From contig DUQT01000247.1 of assembly GCA_012837655.1 (NCBI GenBank), positions 1-24,818 of the forward strand: a DNA stretch of 24,818 nt. Direction: 5' to 3'. Position 1 is the first letter of the stretch. Every line of letters begins with the position of its first letter. Shown here piece after piece: positions 15,776 through 23,848 of the stretch. Below the pieces are notes generated by a model. It had not been told where the DNA came from, made no database searches, and worked only from the letters and a program-made list of their open reading frames with translations. The DNA comes from Actinomyces sp. GTDB lineage: Bacteria > Actinomycetota > Actinomycetes > Actinomycetales > Actinomycetaceae. The translations under genes were made by a program, and so were the position numbers.

Positions 15776-17305
15776 ATGACCGACAAGAAGCAGTACGTAC
15801 TCGCAATTGACCAGGGAACGACGTCATCGCGTGCAATCGTCTTTGACCATGACGGTGAAATCGTTTCTGTAGGCCAGCTCGAGCACGAACAGATCTTCCC
15901 CAAGGCCGGCTGGGTTGAGCACAACCCGGTTGAGATTAACGAAAATGTCTACGAAGCCATTGGTGCCGCACTGACTCGTGCAGGCATTAACCGTCACAGC
16001 CTCGCGGCTGTAGGTATCACCAACCAGCGTGAAACCACCATTGTTTGGGACAAGAACACCGGTGAACCGATCTACAACGCAATCGTTTGGCAGGACACGC
16101 GTACATCGGAGATTGTTCGCGAACTTGCTGGCGATGAGGGCATGGATCGTTTCCGTGACCGTTGCGGTCTGCCCCTCTCGACCTACTTCTCAGGCCCGAA
16201 GATCAAGTGGATCCTCGATAACGTCGAGGGCGCACGCGAGAAGGCTGAGGCAGGCGACCTTATCTTCGGTAACACCGACACCTGGACACTGTGGAACCTG
16301 ACCGGTGGTCCAAACGGCGGTGTTCACATCACCGACGTCACCAACGCATCCCGTACCATGCTCATGGACATCAAGACCCTGAAGTGGCGCGAGGATACCT
16401 GTGAAGACATGGGCATCCCAATGTCTATGCTTCCGGAAATTCGCTCTTCGTCTGAGGTCTACGGCTACGGTGACAAGGACTCACTGCTGATTGACACCCC
16501 GATCGCAGGTATCCTCGGCGACCAGCAGGCAGCAACGTTTGGCCAGGCATGCTTCGAAAAGGGCATGGCTAAGAACACCTACGGTACCGGTTGCTTCATG
16601 CTGATCAACACGGGCGAAGAAGCCGTCGCGTCTGACAATGGCCTGCTCACCACCGTCTGCTACAAGATTGGTGATCAGCCTGCTAAGTACGCACTTGAAG
16701 GCTCCATCGCTGTTACTGGCTCGCTGGTTCAGTGGCTACGCGACAACCTCAAGATGATTTCGTCTGCACCGGAAATCGAAGATCTCGCAAAGACCGTTGA
16801 TGACAACGGTGGTGTCTACTTCGTTCCCGCGTTCTCCGGTCTGTTCGCACCGTACTGGAAGGACGACGCACGCGGCGCAATTGTTGGCCTAACCCGTTAC
16901 AACAACGCTGGCCACCTGGCCCGCGCAACCCTGGAGGCAACCGCATTCCAGACCCGCGAGGTCCTCGATGCTATGAACGCAGACTCTGGCGTCGACCTGA
17001 CCGAGCTCCGCGTTGACGGTGGCATGGTTGCCAACGAACTGCTCATGCAGTTCCAGGCAGACATCCTCGGAACCGACGTAGTTGCACCAAAGGTCACGGA
17101 GACCACCGCGCTGGGCGCCGCCTACGCCGCTGGTATCGCCGTTGGCTTCTGGGAAGGCGAGCAGGACGTTATCGACAACTGGTCCGAAGGCAAGCGCTGG
17201 ACGCCGAAGATGGACGAGAAGGAGCGCGAGCGCACCTACCGCCTGTGGAAGAAGGCCGTAACCCGCACCTTCGACTGGGTTGACGACGACGTCAAGCGCA
17301 GCTAA
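15776..17305 (+). CDS. glpK: Glycerol kinase
   Basis: The 509-residue FGGY-family kinase phosphorylates glycerol to sn-glycerol-3-phosphate with ATP. It shows the phosphate-binding DQGTTSSR at 12-19, substrate-binding NQRETT (83-88) and WQDTRT (105-110), GILGDQQAATFGQ with the catalytic aspartate, YGTGCFMLINTG, and the C-terminal GLTRYNNAGHLARATLEATAFQTREVLDAM and DGGMVANELLMQFQADIL signatures. Length is normal. The start is ATG 15776, preceded by GAAGG at five bases; GTG 15764 is in frame but abuts AAGGAA. It is divergent from the SorC gene and followed by a terminator, so it is transcribed apart from glpABC. No glycerol facilitator gene is in the window. Confidence 0.98.
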   Translation: MTDKKQYVLAIDQGTTSSRAIVFDHDGEIVSVGQLEHEQIFPKAGWVEHNPVEINENVYEAIGAALTRAGINRHSLAAVGITNQRETTIVWDKNTGEPIYNAIVWQDTRTSEIVRELAGDEGMDRFRDRCGLPLSTYFSGPKIKWILDNVEGAREKAEAGDLIFGNTDTWTLWNLTGGPNGGVHITDVTNASRTMLMDIKTLKWREDTCEDMGIPMSMLPEIRSSSEVYGYGDKDSLLIDTPIAGILGDQQAATFGQACFEKGMAKNTYGTGCFMLINTGEEAVASDNGLLTTVCYKIGDQPAKYALEGSIAVTGSLVQWLRDNLKMISSAPEIEDLAKTVDDNGGVYFVPAFSGLFAPYWKDDARGAIVGLTRYNNAGHLARATLEATAFQTREVLDAMNADSGVDLTELRVDGGMVANELLMQFQADILGTDVVAPKVTETTALGAAYAAGIAVGFWEGEQDVIDNWSEGKRWTPKMDEKERERTYRLWKKAVTRTFDWVDDDVKRS

Positions 17306-17354
17306 GTACAAGCCAGATCGTTGCAATAACCCGCAACTGATCATCTAGCAGATT

Positions 17355-17384
17355 TGTGGCCTCGAGGATTTCCTCGAGGCCACA
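17355..17384 (+). terminator. Terminator of glpK
   Basis: TGTGGCCTCGAGGA (17355-17368) is perfectly complementary to 17371-17384, most likely forming a 13-bp stem with a 4-nt loop, followed by TTTGGTT. It begins 50 bp after the glpK stop. Confidence 0.88.
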
Positions 17385-17653
17385 TTTGGTTCCCACTGGA
17401 AGCTGATTGCGGGCTCGTTTTGTCTCGCACAAAACCGGATTGAACGTTATTGCGGAGCCTCGAACAAACATCCAGAAACCAAACTCAGATCACTATTTAC
17501 ACAACCGCGCCCTTACTTAAATGCACGTCTAAGTTGCACTTTTGCAGGGTCCCAGCCACGCCCTCGAGGATTAAAAGCACGTATATCTTTTCGAATAGGG
17601 AATCAATAAACCGCGCGAACAAGCGGAAAACGCACATTTACGGCTGAACAAAT
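17385..17653. other. Non-coding, A+T-richer stretch between glpK and glpA
   Basis: No convincing gene is present. Base composition is visibly more A+T-rich than in the flanking glp genes. A 65-codon frame at 17450-17647 has no ribosome site, no recognisable domain and an unusual composition, so I do not call it. Several TGCAC/GTGCA words occur near 17520-17540. The length is unusually long for a gap between genes of one pathway, which suggests a complex promoter for glpABC. Confidence 0.6.
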
Positions 17654-17748
17654 TTGCACGCAAACTGGCCAGAAATGGGAATCCGAAAAAGTGTGCATTC
17701 GCAAAGTTTTTGGGCCCTAGGCTGGAAACAACATGGGTTTGCGTGCAA
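17654..17748. promoter_or_regulatory. Paired inverted elements upstream of glpA, candidate operators
   Basis: TTGCACGCAAAC (17654-17665) recurs exactly in inverted orientation as GTTTGCGTGCAA (17737-17748), 71 bp apart. Each copy is itself close to palindromic, of the form TTTGCNNGCAA(A), so both could bind the same dimeric regulator. A related sequence, GTGCATTCGCAAAG, lies between them near 17692. The second copy ends 38 bp before the glpA start. A possible -10 (TAGGCT, 17718-17723) lies between the copies, an arrangement suited to repression by looping. The cognate factor is unknown; the upstream SorC-family protein is one candidate. Confidence 0.5.
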
Positions 17749-17786
17749 GAGCCTGCACGCCTGCTCCAAGTGACCAGGAGTGATCA

Positions 17787-19379
17787 ATGAAAAAGCTCGA
17801 TACTGATGTCGTAGTCATCGGTGGTGGCGCCACCGGCGTAGGCGTATTGAGAGACCTTGTTATGCGCGGATTCCGCGCAGTCCTCGTTGAACGTGGCGAC
17901 CTAGGCCAGGGCACGACCGGCCGCTACCACGGGTTGCTACACTCCGGTGGACGTTACGTGGTTTCCGACCCGATCTCCGCCCGCGAGTGCGCCGAAGAAA
18001 ACGAAGTAATTGCCAACCTGCACCCCGACGCCGTGGAAAACACAGGTGGCCTGTTCGTAGTAACACCTGAGGACGATCCCGCCTTTGGTGACAAGTTCAT
18101 TAAGGGCGCCCACGAAACCGGCGTTTCAGCTGTGGAAATCGAACCGGAAGAAGCGCTGCGTCAAGAGCCGCGCCTCAACCCCGGAATCCTGCGCGCCTTC
18201 AAAGTCAATGACAAGACCATTGACGGCTGGGCAATGCTGTGGGGTGCGATTCGATCCGCGCGTGAATACGGTGCGAAAATCCTCACCTACCACCGCGTCG
18301 AAAAGATTGAGACCGCGTACGGGCAAGTTAGTGCCGTTCGCGCCCACGGAACCAAGACCGGCGAGGACGTAGTTATCAACTGTAACTTCGTCATCAATGC
18401 TGGTGGCCCCTGGGCCGGTCAAATCGCAGCGATGGCTGGAGCGCACGGCGTTGACGTCGTACCCGGTCGCGGCATCATGATCGCGATGAACCACCGCTTG
18501 GTGAACCAGGTTGTTAACCGGTGTATCCCACCCTCGGACGGTGACATCCTGGTCCCCGTCCACACGGTGTCCATTATTGGAACGACTGACGTAGCGGTCG
18601 ACGATCCGGACCACCTGGAGATTCCTCGAAACGAAGTCCAGCAAATGCTCGACGCCGGCGAAGTCCTGATTCCAGGGTTCCGCGAGTCCCGCGCAGTGCA
18701 CGCTTGGGCTGGCGCACGTCCACTCGTTAAGGACACGCGCGTAGCCGCATCCGACACGCGCCACATGTCGCGAACAATGTCGATCATCGACCACAAGCAG
18801 CGCGATGACATTTCCGGCCTACTCACGATTGCAGGCGGAAAGCTAACCACCTACCGCCTGATGGCAAAGAACGTCGTTGACGTCATGTGCCGCCAGATTG
18901 ATGACTGGCGTCCGTGCCGCACGGCTGAAGAAATCATGCCGGGTACCGAGCGCGGTGACAACTACAAGGTCACCCACCGTTTGGAGCAGCGCGAAAAGGA
19001 TCGCTTCGAACAGCAGATCGTTTGTGAGTGTGAGCTCATGAACCGCAAGATGTTCGTCGATCTGCTTGAAGCACAGCCGACCGCAACGTTTGACGACCTG
19101 CGCCGCCAGCTCCGCCTAGGAATGGGGCCGTGCCAGGGTGGTTTCTGCTCCATGCGAGCAGCTGGCATCACTCAGCAGATTGGTCGTGGAGACGTCGAGG
19201 ACATCACCGGCCTCATGCGCCTATTCCTGAAGAACCGTTGGATTGGCCTGTGGCCGATCCTGTACGGCAGGCAGGTGCGTCAGACCGCGTTGGATGACTG
19301 GATTTTCCAAGGCATCTTCGACATCGAACACGTTCCCGAGGTGGACGACTCCAAGAATAAGAGCGAGGCAAAACGATGA
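17787..19379 (+). CDS. glpA: Anaerobic glycerol-3-phosphate dehydrogenase, subunit A
   Basis: The 530-residue FAD-dependent subunit oxidises sn-glycerol-3-phosphate to dihydroxyacetone phosphate. A DAO-type Rossmann fold opens with VVVIGGGATGVGVLRDLVMRG (about 8-28), followed by TTGRYHGLLHSGGRYV, NAGGPWAGQIA, and GGKLTTYRLMAKNVVDVM near 350. A C-terminal BFD-like [2Fe-2S] domain has Cys413, Cys415, Cys449 and Cys454 (CEC and CQGGFC); this domain separates GlpA from the aerobic GlpD. The start ATG follows AGGAG at seven bases. Its stop overlaps the glpB start (ATGA), so GlpA and GlpB are probably made in equal amounts. Candidate operators lie upstream. Confidence 0.96.
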   Translation: MKKLDTDVVVIGGGATGVGVLRDLVMRGFRAVLVERGDLGQGTTGRYHGLLHSGGRYVVSDPISARECAEENEVIANLHPDAVENTGGLFVVTPEDDPAFGDKFIKGAHETGVSAVEIEPEEALRQEPRLNPGILRAFKVNDKTIDGWAMLWGAIRSAREYGAKILTYHRVEKIETAYGQVSAVRAHGTKTGEDVVINCNFVINAGGPWAGQIAAMAGAHGVDVVPGRGIMIAMNHRLVNQVVNRCIPPSDGDILVPVHTVSIIGTTDVAVDDPDHLEIPRNEVQQMLDAGEVLIPGFRESRAVHAWAGARPLVKDTRVAASDTRHMSRTMSIIDHKQRDDISGLLTIAGGKLTTYRLMAKNVVDVMCRQIDDWRPCRTAEEIMPGTERGDNYKVTHRLEQREKDRFEQQIVCECELMNRKMFVDLLEAQPTATFDDLRRQLRLGMGPCQGGFCSMRAAGITQQIGRGDVEDITGLMRLFLKNRWIGLWPILYGRQVRQTALDDWIFQGIFDIEHVPEVDDSKNKSEAKR

Positions 19380-20644
19380 GCTCAACAGTAGTAATTGGCG
19401 CAGGGATCGCAGGCCTAACTGCAGCTATCCGACTGCGCGAAGCAGGTCACCAAGTCACGCTCATGTCCAAGGGCATCGGTGGACTCCAGCTTTCCCAAGG
19501 TTCCATTGACGTTCTGGGCTATGCCCCGGATCGCGTGGAGAATCCACTCGAAGTCATAAGGAAGGACCCTTTCGAAAAGGGATCTGAGGAAGGCGACCAC
19601 CCCTACTCCGTTATCGGCGCAGATGCCGTGCGTGAGGGCGTTGAATACATGGCCGAACTCTGCGGCCCCGGCCTTCTGGTTGGAGATCCGGAAAAGAACT
19701 ACGTGCTCCCCACCGCGATTGGCGCAATGCGACCCACCTGTTTGGCACAGCCTTCAATGGTGAATGGCCAGATTGAAAACGGGAAGCGCTACCTGATCGT
19801 AGGTTTCAAGCAGCTTAAGGATTTTTACCCCGAGTTCGTTGCTGGCAACCTGAACCGAACCAAGCTTGAATGGGACGGCGGAGTTGATGCCCGAGCCCTG
19901 ACACTAGACTTTGAGGTCCGTCCTGGCGAGATCGACTCATCAGCCTTGGTTTTCGCGCGAGCACTTGAGAACCCGGTGGTCATGCGCAACCTTGCAGAAA
20001 TGATTCGCCCCCACATTGAAAAGGGTGAAGTTGTCGGCCTTCCGGCAGTGCTTGGTGTTAACGGTGACGGGATCTGGGAACGCTTCCAGAAGCTACTGGG
20101 CCACCCCGTATTCGAGATTCCGCTCCAACCGCCTTCGGTTCCGGGTATGCGCCTGAATCAGAAGCTCACTCACCGAGTGAAGGATCTAAGGATTCGCTTC
20201 ATGCTTGGTAGCGAGGCAACTGGAGTTAAGACTGACGGAAAGCGCGTCACGCACGTCCTAGCAGATACGCCGGGAGGCGGCCGCGAAGTTGCCTGCGACT
20301 ACGTTGTCCTTGCGGGCGGCGGATTTGAGTCCGGCGCCCTGACGATGGATTCTTACGGCAAGGTGTTTGAACGCGCACTCGATCTACCAGTCACCGGCGG
20401 TGAACTACCCGACCTCATTCACGGTGATTACTGGGGAGATCAACAAGCACTATTTAGTGTCGGCGTTGCAGTAGACGCTGACATGAAGCCACTCGATAGA
20501 AGCGGAAACGTTGTTTACGACAACGTTCGCGTCGTTGGTGGCACTATCGCTGGCGCGATGCGCTGGCAAGAGAAATCAGGCGAGGGCATTGCACTTGGGT
20601 CAATGATTCGCGCAACTGATTCTATTCTGGGAGGAAACCGATGA
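19376..20644 (+). CDS. glpB: Anaerobic glycerol-3-phosphate dehydrogenase, subunit B
   Basis: The 422-residue flavoprotein begins with a dinucleotide-binding fold (VVIGAGIAGLTAAIRLREAG, 5-24) and MSKGIGGLQLSQGSIDVLGY, as in GlpB, which mediates electron flow between GlpA and the Fe-S subunit. Further family traits are LPTAIGAMRPTCLAQPSM, FPEF-like DFYPEFVAGNL, LPAVLGVNG, VLAGGGFESGAL and the C-terminal VGGTIAGAMRW. It overlaps glpA by four bases (ATGA) and glpC by four bases at its other end; GAGG lies upstream of the start inside glpA. Length is usual for the family. Confidence 0.95.
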   Translation: MSSTVVIGAGIAGLTAAIRLREAGHQVTLMSKGIGGLQLSQGSIDVLGYAPDRVENPLEVIRKDPFEKGSEEGDHPYSVIGADAVREGVEYMAELCGPGLLVGDPEKNYVLPTAIGAMRPTCLAQPSMVNGQIENGKRYLIVGFKQLKDFYPEFVAGNLNRTKLEWDGGVDARALTLDFEVRPGEIDSSALVFARALENPVVMRNLAEMIRPHIEKGEVVGLPAVLGVNGDGIWERFQKLLGHPVFEIPLQPPSVPGMRLNQKLTHRVKDLRIRFMLGSEATGVKTDGKRVTHVLADTPGGGREVACDYVVLAGGGFESGALTMDSYGKVFERALDLPVTGGELPDLIHGDYWGDQQALFSVGVAVDADMKPLDRSGNVVYDNVRVVGGTIAGAMRWQEKSGEGIALGSMIRATDSILGGNR

Positions 20645-21924
20645 CCGACGCATTGGATTTTGCACAGACTAACTTTGCGCGTGCGACTCTCGACAACTGT
20701 GTTAAGTGCACGATTTGTGAGACTCAGTGTCCAGTTGCCCGCGTGACCCCGCTATTCCCCGGACCTAAATTTGTTGGTCCGCAGGCTGAGCGTTTCCGCA
20801 ACGGCGAATCAGTGGATCACTCGCTCGACTACTGCTCGGGTTGCGGTATCTGCACGATGGTTTGCCCGCAGGGCGTGAAGATCGCTGAGATCAACGCTCA
20901 GGCCCGCGCAGTCATGAAGGCACAAAACGGCATGCCGATCCGTGACCGTCTGATCACTCAGACTGAGCTCATGGGTAAGGCAATGACGCCACTTGCTCCG
21001 ATTGCAAACGCGGCACTTGGAATCAAGCCTTTGCGCATGGTCATTGACAAGGTCGTTGGCGTCGCAAAGGATGCGCCAATGCCGACGGCTCACAACCAGT
21101 CGCTTCGCGGTTGGTTGAAGAAGCGCCCGCAGCGCACCACCCCAGCTCCGCGCGGCCCGATTGTTTTCTTCCACGGCTGCGCTGGTGGTTACTTCGAGGT
21201 TCAGACCTCAAAGCACACGATCGAGCTTTTGGAACACCTCGGCTATGAAGTTCTGGTCCCAGAGCAGGGATGCTGTGGTCTGGCTGAACAGTCCAACGGT
21301 ATTTTCGGAGGGGCTACGAAGAAGGTTCTGGCGCTTTGCGACGCGTTGCTGTCAGCTGGCTCCGACCTCACGGTCGTATCTTCTTCCGGTTCCTGTGCGG
21401 GAATGTTGAAACACGAAGCGAAGGAAATCATGGGCGTTGACGACCCGCGACTGGACGAGATTTCGGTTCGCACGGTTGAAACGTCTGAGTTCCTGCTGGA
21501 CCTTTACTACAAGGGTGAGCTTCCGGTAGATAACCTGCGTCGACTCGACATGACGATCCCCTACCACCAGCCGTGCCAGGTTAAGAGCCAGGCGATGGGA
21601 ATGCCCGCGGTGGAACTGATGGAGCTCGTTCCCGGTGTGAAGGTGATCGATTCCGACCAGCCTTGCTGTGGTATCGCAGGAACGTACGGCATGAAGGCTG
21701 AGAAGCGTGAGATCGCGGAGGCCGTTGGCAAGCCTGTGTTCGACTTCATTAAGCGCACGAACCCCGACCTGGCTGCTTGCGACACGGAGACGTGCCGCTG
21801 GCAACTTGCGAAGGGATCCGGCGCGAAGATGATCCACCCGGTATCGCTCATGCACTGGGCGTTCGGGCTTTCGGATGACCTTCTTGAAGGTGCGATTGAC
21901 GCCTCCGAGGCCGCGCACGCGTAA
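20641..21924 (+). CDS. glpC: Anaerobic glycerol-3-phosphate dehydrogenase, subunit C
   Basis: The 427-residue iron-sulfur subunit anchors GlpAB at the membrane and passes electrons to quinone, finally to fumarate or nitrate in anaerobes. Two [4Fe-4S] motifs are intact: Cys20, 23, 26, 30 and Cys65, 68, 71, 75. Two CCG domains follow, one with HGCAGGYFE and EQGCCGLAEQ, the other with YHQPCQVKSQAMG and QPCCGIAGTYGMKAEK, as in heterodisulfide-reductase-like proteins. No transmembrane helix is apparent, consistent with peripheral attachment. It overlaps glpB by ATGA and has a strong GGGAGG ahead of the start. The operon ends here at a hairpin terminator. Confidence 0.96.
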   Translation: MTDALDFAQTNFARATLDNCVKCTICETQCPVARVTPLFPGPKFVGPQAERFRNGESVDHSLDYCSGCGICTMVCPQGVKIAEINAQARAVMKAQNGMPIRDRLITQTELMGKAMTPLAPIANAALGIKPLRMVIDKVVGVAKDAPMPTAHNQSLRGWLKKRPQRTTPAPRGPIVFFHGCAGGYFEVQTSKHTIELLEHLGYEVLVPEQGCCGLAEQSNGIFGGATKKVLALCDALLSAGSDLTVVSSSGSCAGMLKHEAKEIMGVDDPRLDEISVRTVETSEFLLDLYYKGELPVDNLRRLDMTIPYHQPCQVKSQAMGMPAVELMELVPGVKVIDSDQPCCGIAGTYGMKAEKREIAEAVGKPVFDFIKRTNPDLAACDTETCRWQLAKGSGAKMIHPVSLMHWAFGLSDDLLEGAIDASEAAHA

Positions 21925-21943
21925 CCCGTAACAAGTCCAACCA

Positions 21944-21974
21944 TGGGGCTCTACTCCTCCCGAGTAGAGCCCCA
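21944..21974 (+). terminator. Terminator of glpABC
   Basis: TGGGGCTCTACTC (21944-21956) pairs perfectly with 21962-21974 around the loop CTCCC and is followed by ACTTTCTATAG. It starts 19 bp after the glpC stop. The HAD gene begins 40 bp further on, so that gene needs its own promoter or read-through. Confidence 0.9.
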
Positions 21975-22013
21975 ACTTTCTATAGTTGCAGTAGGCAAGA
22001 AATTAGGAGCTTC

Positions 22014-22871
22014 ATGAAAGTCCCAAAACTGACCGGATCAACCCCTGATTTTCTGCAGGACCTGGCCCGTCAAATGGGCCCCATGCAAGCCATGGCTTTC
22101 GACGTTGACGGCACGTTGGCTGACAGTGCGTCACAGGTTCGCCCACGAACGATAGACGCAATTTCCAGATTGTCGAGGGCCGGCGTCCAGCCCATTATTG
22201 TTACGGGTCGCATCTTCCCCGCAGCTGCAAAGGTGCTACATGATGCTGGCTGCCCGGGAATAGTGATCGCTAACAACGGTGCGATCGTAGGCGATGGTAA
22301 GACCGATGAGATCATTTACCGCGCTCCGATGCCGGCCGAGCTGAGCACCGCCCTCATAAATGTTGGAAGGGAATACGGACTGTCTGTCACGCTGTTTCTG
22401 CTACGCGGAATGATGTCGGACCAGGATGATTTTTCGGCGGAATTCTTGAAGGGCGCGAACGAGGGCATTCGGGTTGAAATTGGCGATATTGACGCTGTTG
22501 ATCCGGACGACATTTTCAAGATCATGTACGCGCATCCTGAGCCCGGTTACCTAGATGAGATTGCGCCGGAGTTGACTGAAAAGTTCCCGGATTTGCAGCG
22601 CTCGCTGGATAACTATTTTGAGATCGTCGGGCCTGGCGAGGGAAAGAAGAAGGCGCTGCACAAGACGATTGAAATGCTCGGCTGGGATCCTGCCCGGATG
22701 GCCGGTTTTGGCGACGGTGGCAACGATGTGCATTGGATGCCTGAAGTTGGCTGGCCCATCGCAGTCGAAAACGCGAGGCCAGAAGTCGCAGCGATTGCGC
22801 GCGCCCAAATCGGGCATCACGACGAAGACGCGGTCGCCGAGTTCATCGACGCCTACCTAGAGGTGTTTTAG
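22014..22871 (+). CDS. HAD-superfamily (Cof-type, IIB) phosphatase
   Basis: The 285-residue hydrolase has the four HAD motifs: nucleophile and acid Asp30/Asp32 in FDVDGTLADS, IVTGR (motif II), the lysine in GEGKKKALHKTIEMLG (motif III), and GFGDGGNDVHWMPEVG (motif IV). The cap domain lies between motifs II and III (about residues 90-200), which marks class IIB. Such enzymes dephosphorylate sugar phosphates, phosphoglycolate-like compounds or flavin precursors; the substrate is not evident. Placement after glpABC raises glycerol-3-phosphate or DHAP as candidates, but a terminator separates them. The ATG follows TTAGGAG. The 3' end, including the stop, is part of a 59-bp tandem duplication, so the present C-terminus EFIDAYLEVF may have shifted. 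Confidence 0.9.
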   Translation: MKVPKLTGSTPDFLQDLARQMGPMQAMAFDVDGTLADSASQVRPRTIDAISRLSRAGVQPIIVTGRIFPAAAKVLHDAGCPGIVIANNGAIVGDGKTDEIIYRAPMPAELSTALINVGREYGLSVTLFLLRGMMSDQDDFSAEFLKGANEGIRVEIGDIDAVDPDDIFKIMYAHPEPGYLDEIAPELTEKFPDLQRSLDNYFEIVGPGEGKKKALHKTIEMLGWDPARMAGFGDGGNDVHWMPEVGWPIAVENARPEVAAIARAQIGHHDEDAVAEFIDAYLEVF

Positions 22872-22983
22872 GGGTCGGCCCTCCGGAAACAGGCGCCGTG
22901 TTCATTGGTGCCTGCCTGGAGGTGTTCTTGGGGGTGGACCTCTGGCAACAGGCGCCGAGTGCATTGATGTCCGCCTGGTTGGC
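22842..22983. repeat. Degenerate 59-bp tandem repeat across the 3' end of the HAD gene
   Basis: Unit A (22842-22900) starts inside the HAD coding sequence and contains its stop codon. Unit B (22901-22959) matches it at 46 of 59 positions by my alignment, with both ending in CAGGCGCC-G-G. A partial unit C (22960 to about 22983; GCATTGATGTCCGCCTGG) follows at the same spacing. Unit B still encodes FIGACLEVF, echoing FIDAYLEVF of the HAD C-terminus. The period is not a multiple of three. From here to the aldolase stop at 23179 I see no gene, only the hairpin at 23071-23115. Confidence 0.8.
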
Positions 22984-23070
22984 GGGTCGATAAATCGGCG
23001 GATTCGCGCTTGTTTAGAGGCCTTGGGTAGCTGGTTATAGATTGTTTTCAATCAGGAGACATAGAAATAA

Positions 23071-23115
23071 CTCCCCGAAAGAAGGAATCGAACTACTGGT
23101 CCAACTTTCGGGGAG
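23071..23115 (-). terminator. Hairpin terminator downstream of the aldolase operon
   Basis: CTCCCCGAAAG (23071-23081) pairs perfectly with 23105-23115 across a 23-nt loop. Read leftwards from the aldolase stop at 23179, the stem is followed by TTATTTCTATG, a U-rich tail. The loop contains a TTCGATTCC-like stretch on the minus strand that recalls a tRNA T-loop, but no cloverleaf can be drawn. Confidence 0.7.
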
Positions 23116-23178
23116 CACTTCAAACTCCGGTTGCCCTAACACTGCGGGCTGACGACTCGGAAGTCAGTGCAGAAATAT

Positions 23179-23832
23179 CTACTTCTTCTCACGCGCAGGT
23201 TGCTTGCCATAACCGGCCATACCCTGCTTTGCGTTCGCCATCTGCGCATCATCGAGCAAAGCAATTTCTGTCCCCGTTGCCATAGCGCGCAACTGAACAT
23301 CACACACGTATTCCAGGATCGGTAGCATCGAAACAGCTTTCTTAACTGTTGGGCCCGTCGTGATTGCTCCATGATTCTTCATAAGAGCACCCGTTCGGTC
23401 TTTCAATGCGGCCGTGACATTCTTTGCAAGGTCATCCGTACCAAATTCTGCATACGGAGCCACCCGAATCGGACCGCCAAACATCGCAGAGTAGTAGTGC
23501 GACGTAGGGACTACGTCAACTACCAAACCGAGAGCTGTCGATGCTGGTGCATGATTATGAGTGATGGCTAATGCATCAGTTGATCGATAAACACTGAGAT
23601 GCAGAGGGAGTTCTGAGGATGGTTCTAGGATTCCATCAACTCTCTCGCCATCGATATTGAAAACAACCACATCCTCTGCGGTCATTTCCTCATAGGGAAC
23701 ACCGGATGGAGAGATCGCTACCAGGTCATCTTTGCGAATAGATACGTTGCCGGCAGTGCCTACCACCAGACCTTCTCTCAGCATGAATAGACAGGTATCG
23801 ACGATTTCCTGTCGCTCTTTTTCCATAAGCAT
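23179..23832 (-). CDS. Class II aldolase (FucA/AraD family)
   Basis: The 217-residue protein has the zinc-aldolase signatures at positions nearly identical to L-fuculose-1-phosphate aldolase: phosphate-binding TAGNVSIR (26-33) and SPSG (41-44), acid/base Glu74 in SSELPLHLSVY, and zinc ligands His92, His94 (THNHAPAST) and His154 (KNHGAIT). It would cleave or epimerise a phosphorylated ketose or sugar acid; fuculose, ribulose and tetronate phosphates are all possible. It follows the dehydrogenase gene by 16 bp on the same strand, so the two form an operon that begins outside the window. The ATG at 23832 has AGGAG about 13 bases upstream, a long spacing; ATG 23826 is an alternative. G+C is lower than in the glp genes. 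Confidence 0.92.
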   Translation of the reverse strand: MLMEKERQEIVDTCLFMLREGLVVGTAGNVSIRKDDLVAISPSGVPYEEMTAEDVVVFNIDGERVDGILEPSSELPLHLSVYRSTDALAITHNHAPASTALGLVVDVVPTSHYYSAMFGGPIRVAPYAEFGTDDLAKNVTAALKDRTGALMKNHGAITTGPTVKKAVSMLPILEYVCDVQLRAMATGTEIALLDDAQMANAKQGMAGYGKQPAREKK

Positions 23833-23848
23833 GATTTACACAACTCTC

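Noticed and set aside
17450..17647. Small gene between glpK and glpA
   Set aside because: No ribosome site, no recognisable motif, and the candidate operators and promoter for glpA occupy the rest of this gap.
23071..23115. tRNA-like remnant
   Set aside because: The loop holds a T-loop-like word, but the stem is 11 bp with only 23 nt between the arms; a terminator explains it better.
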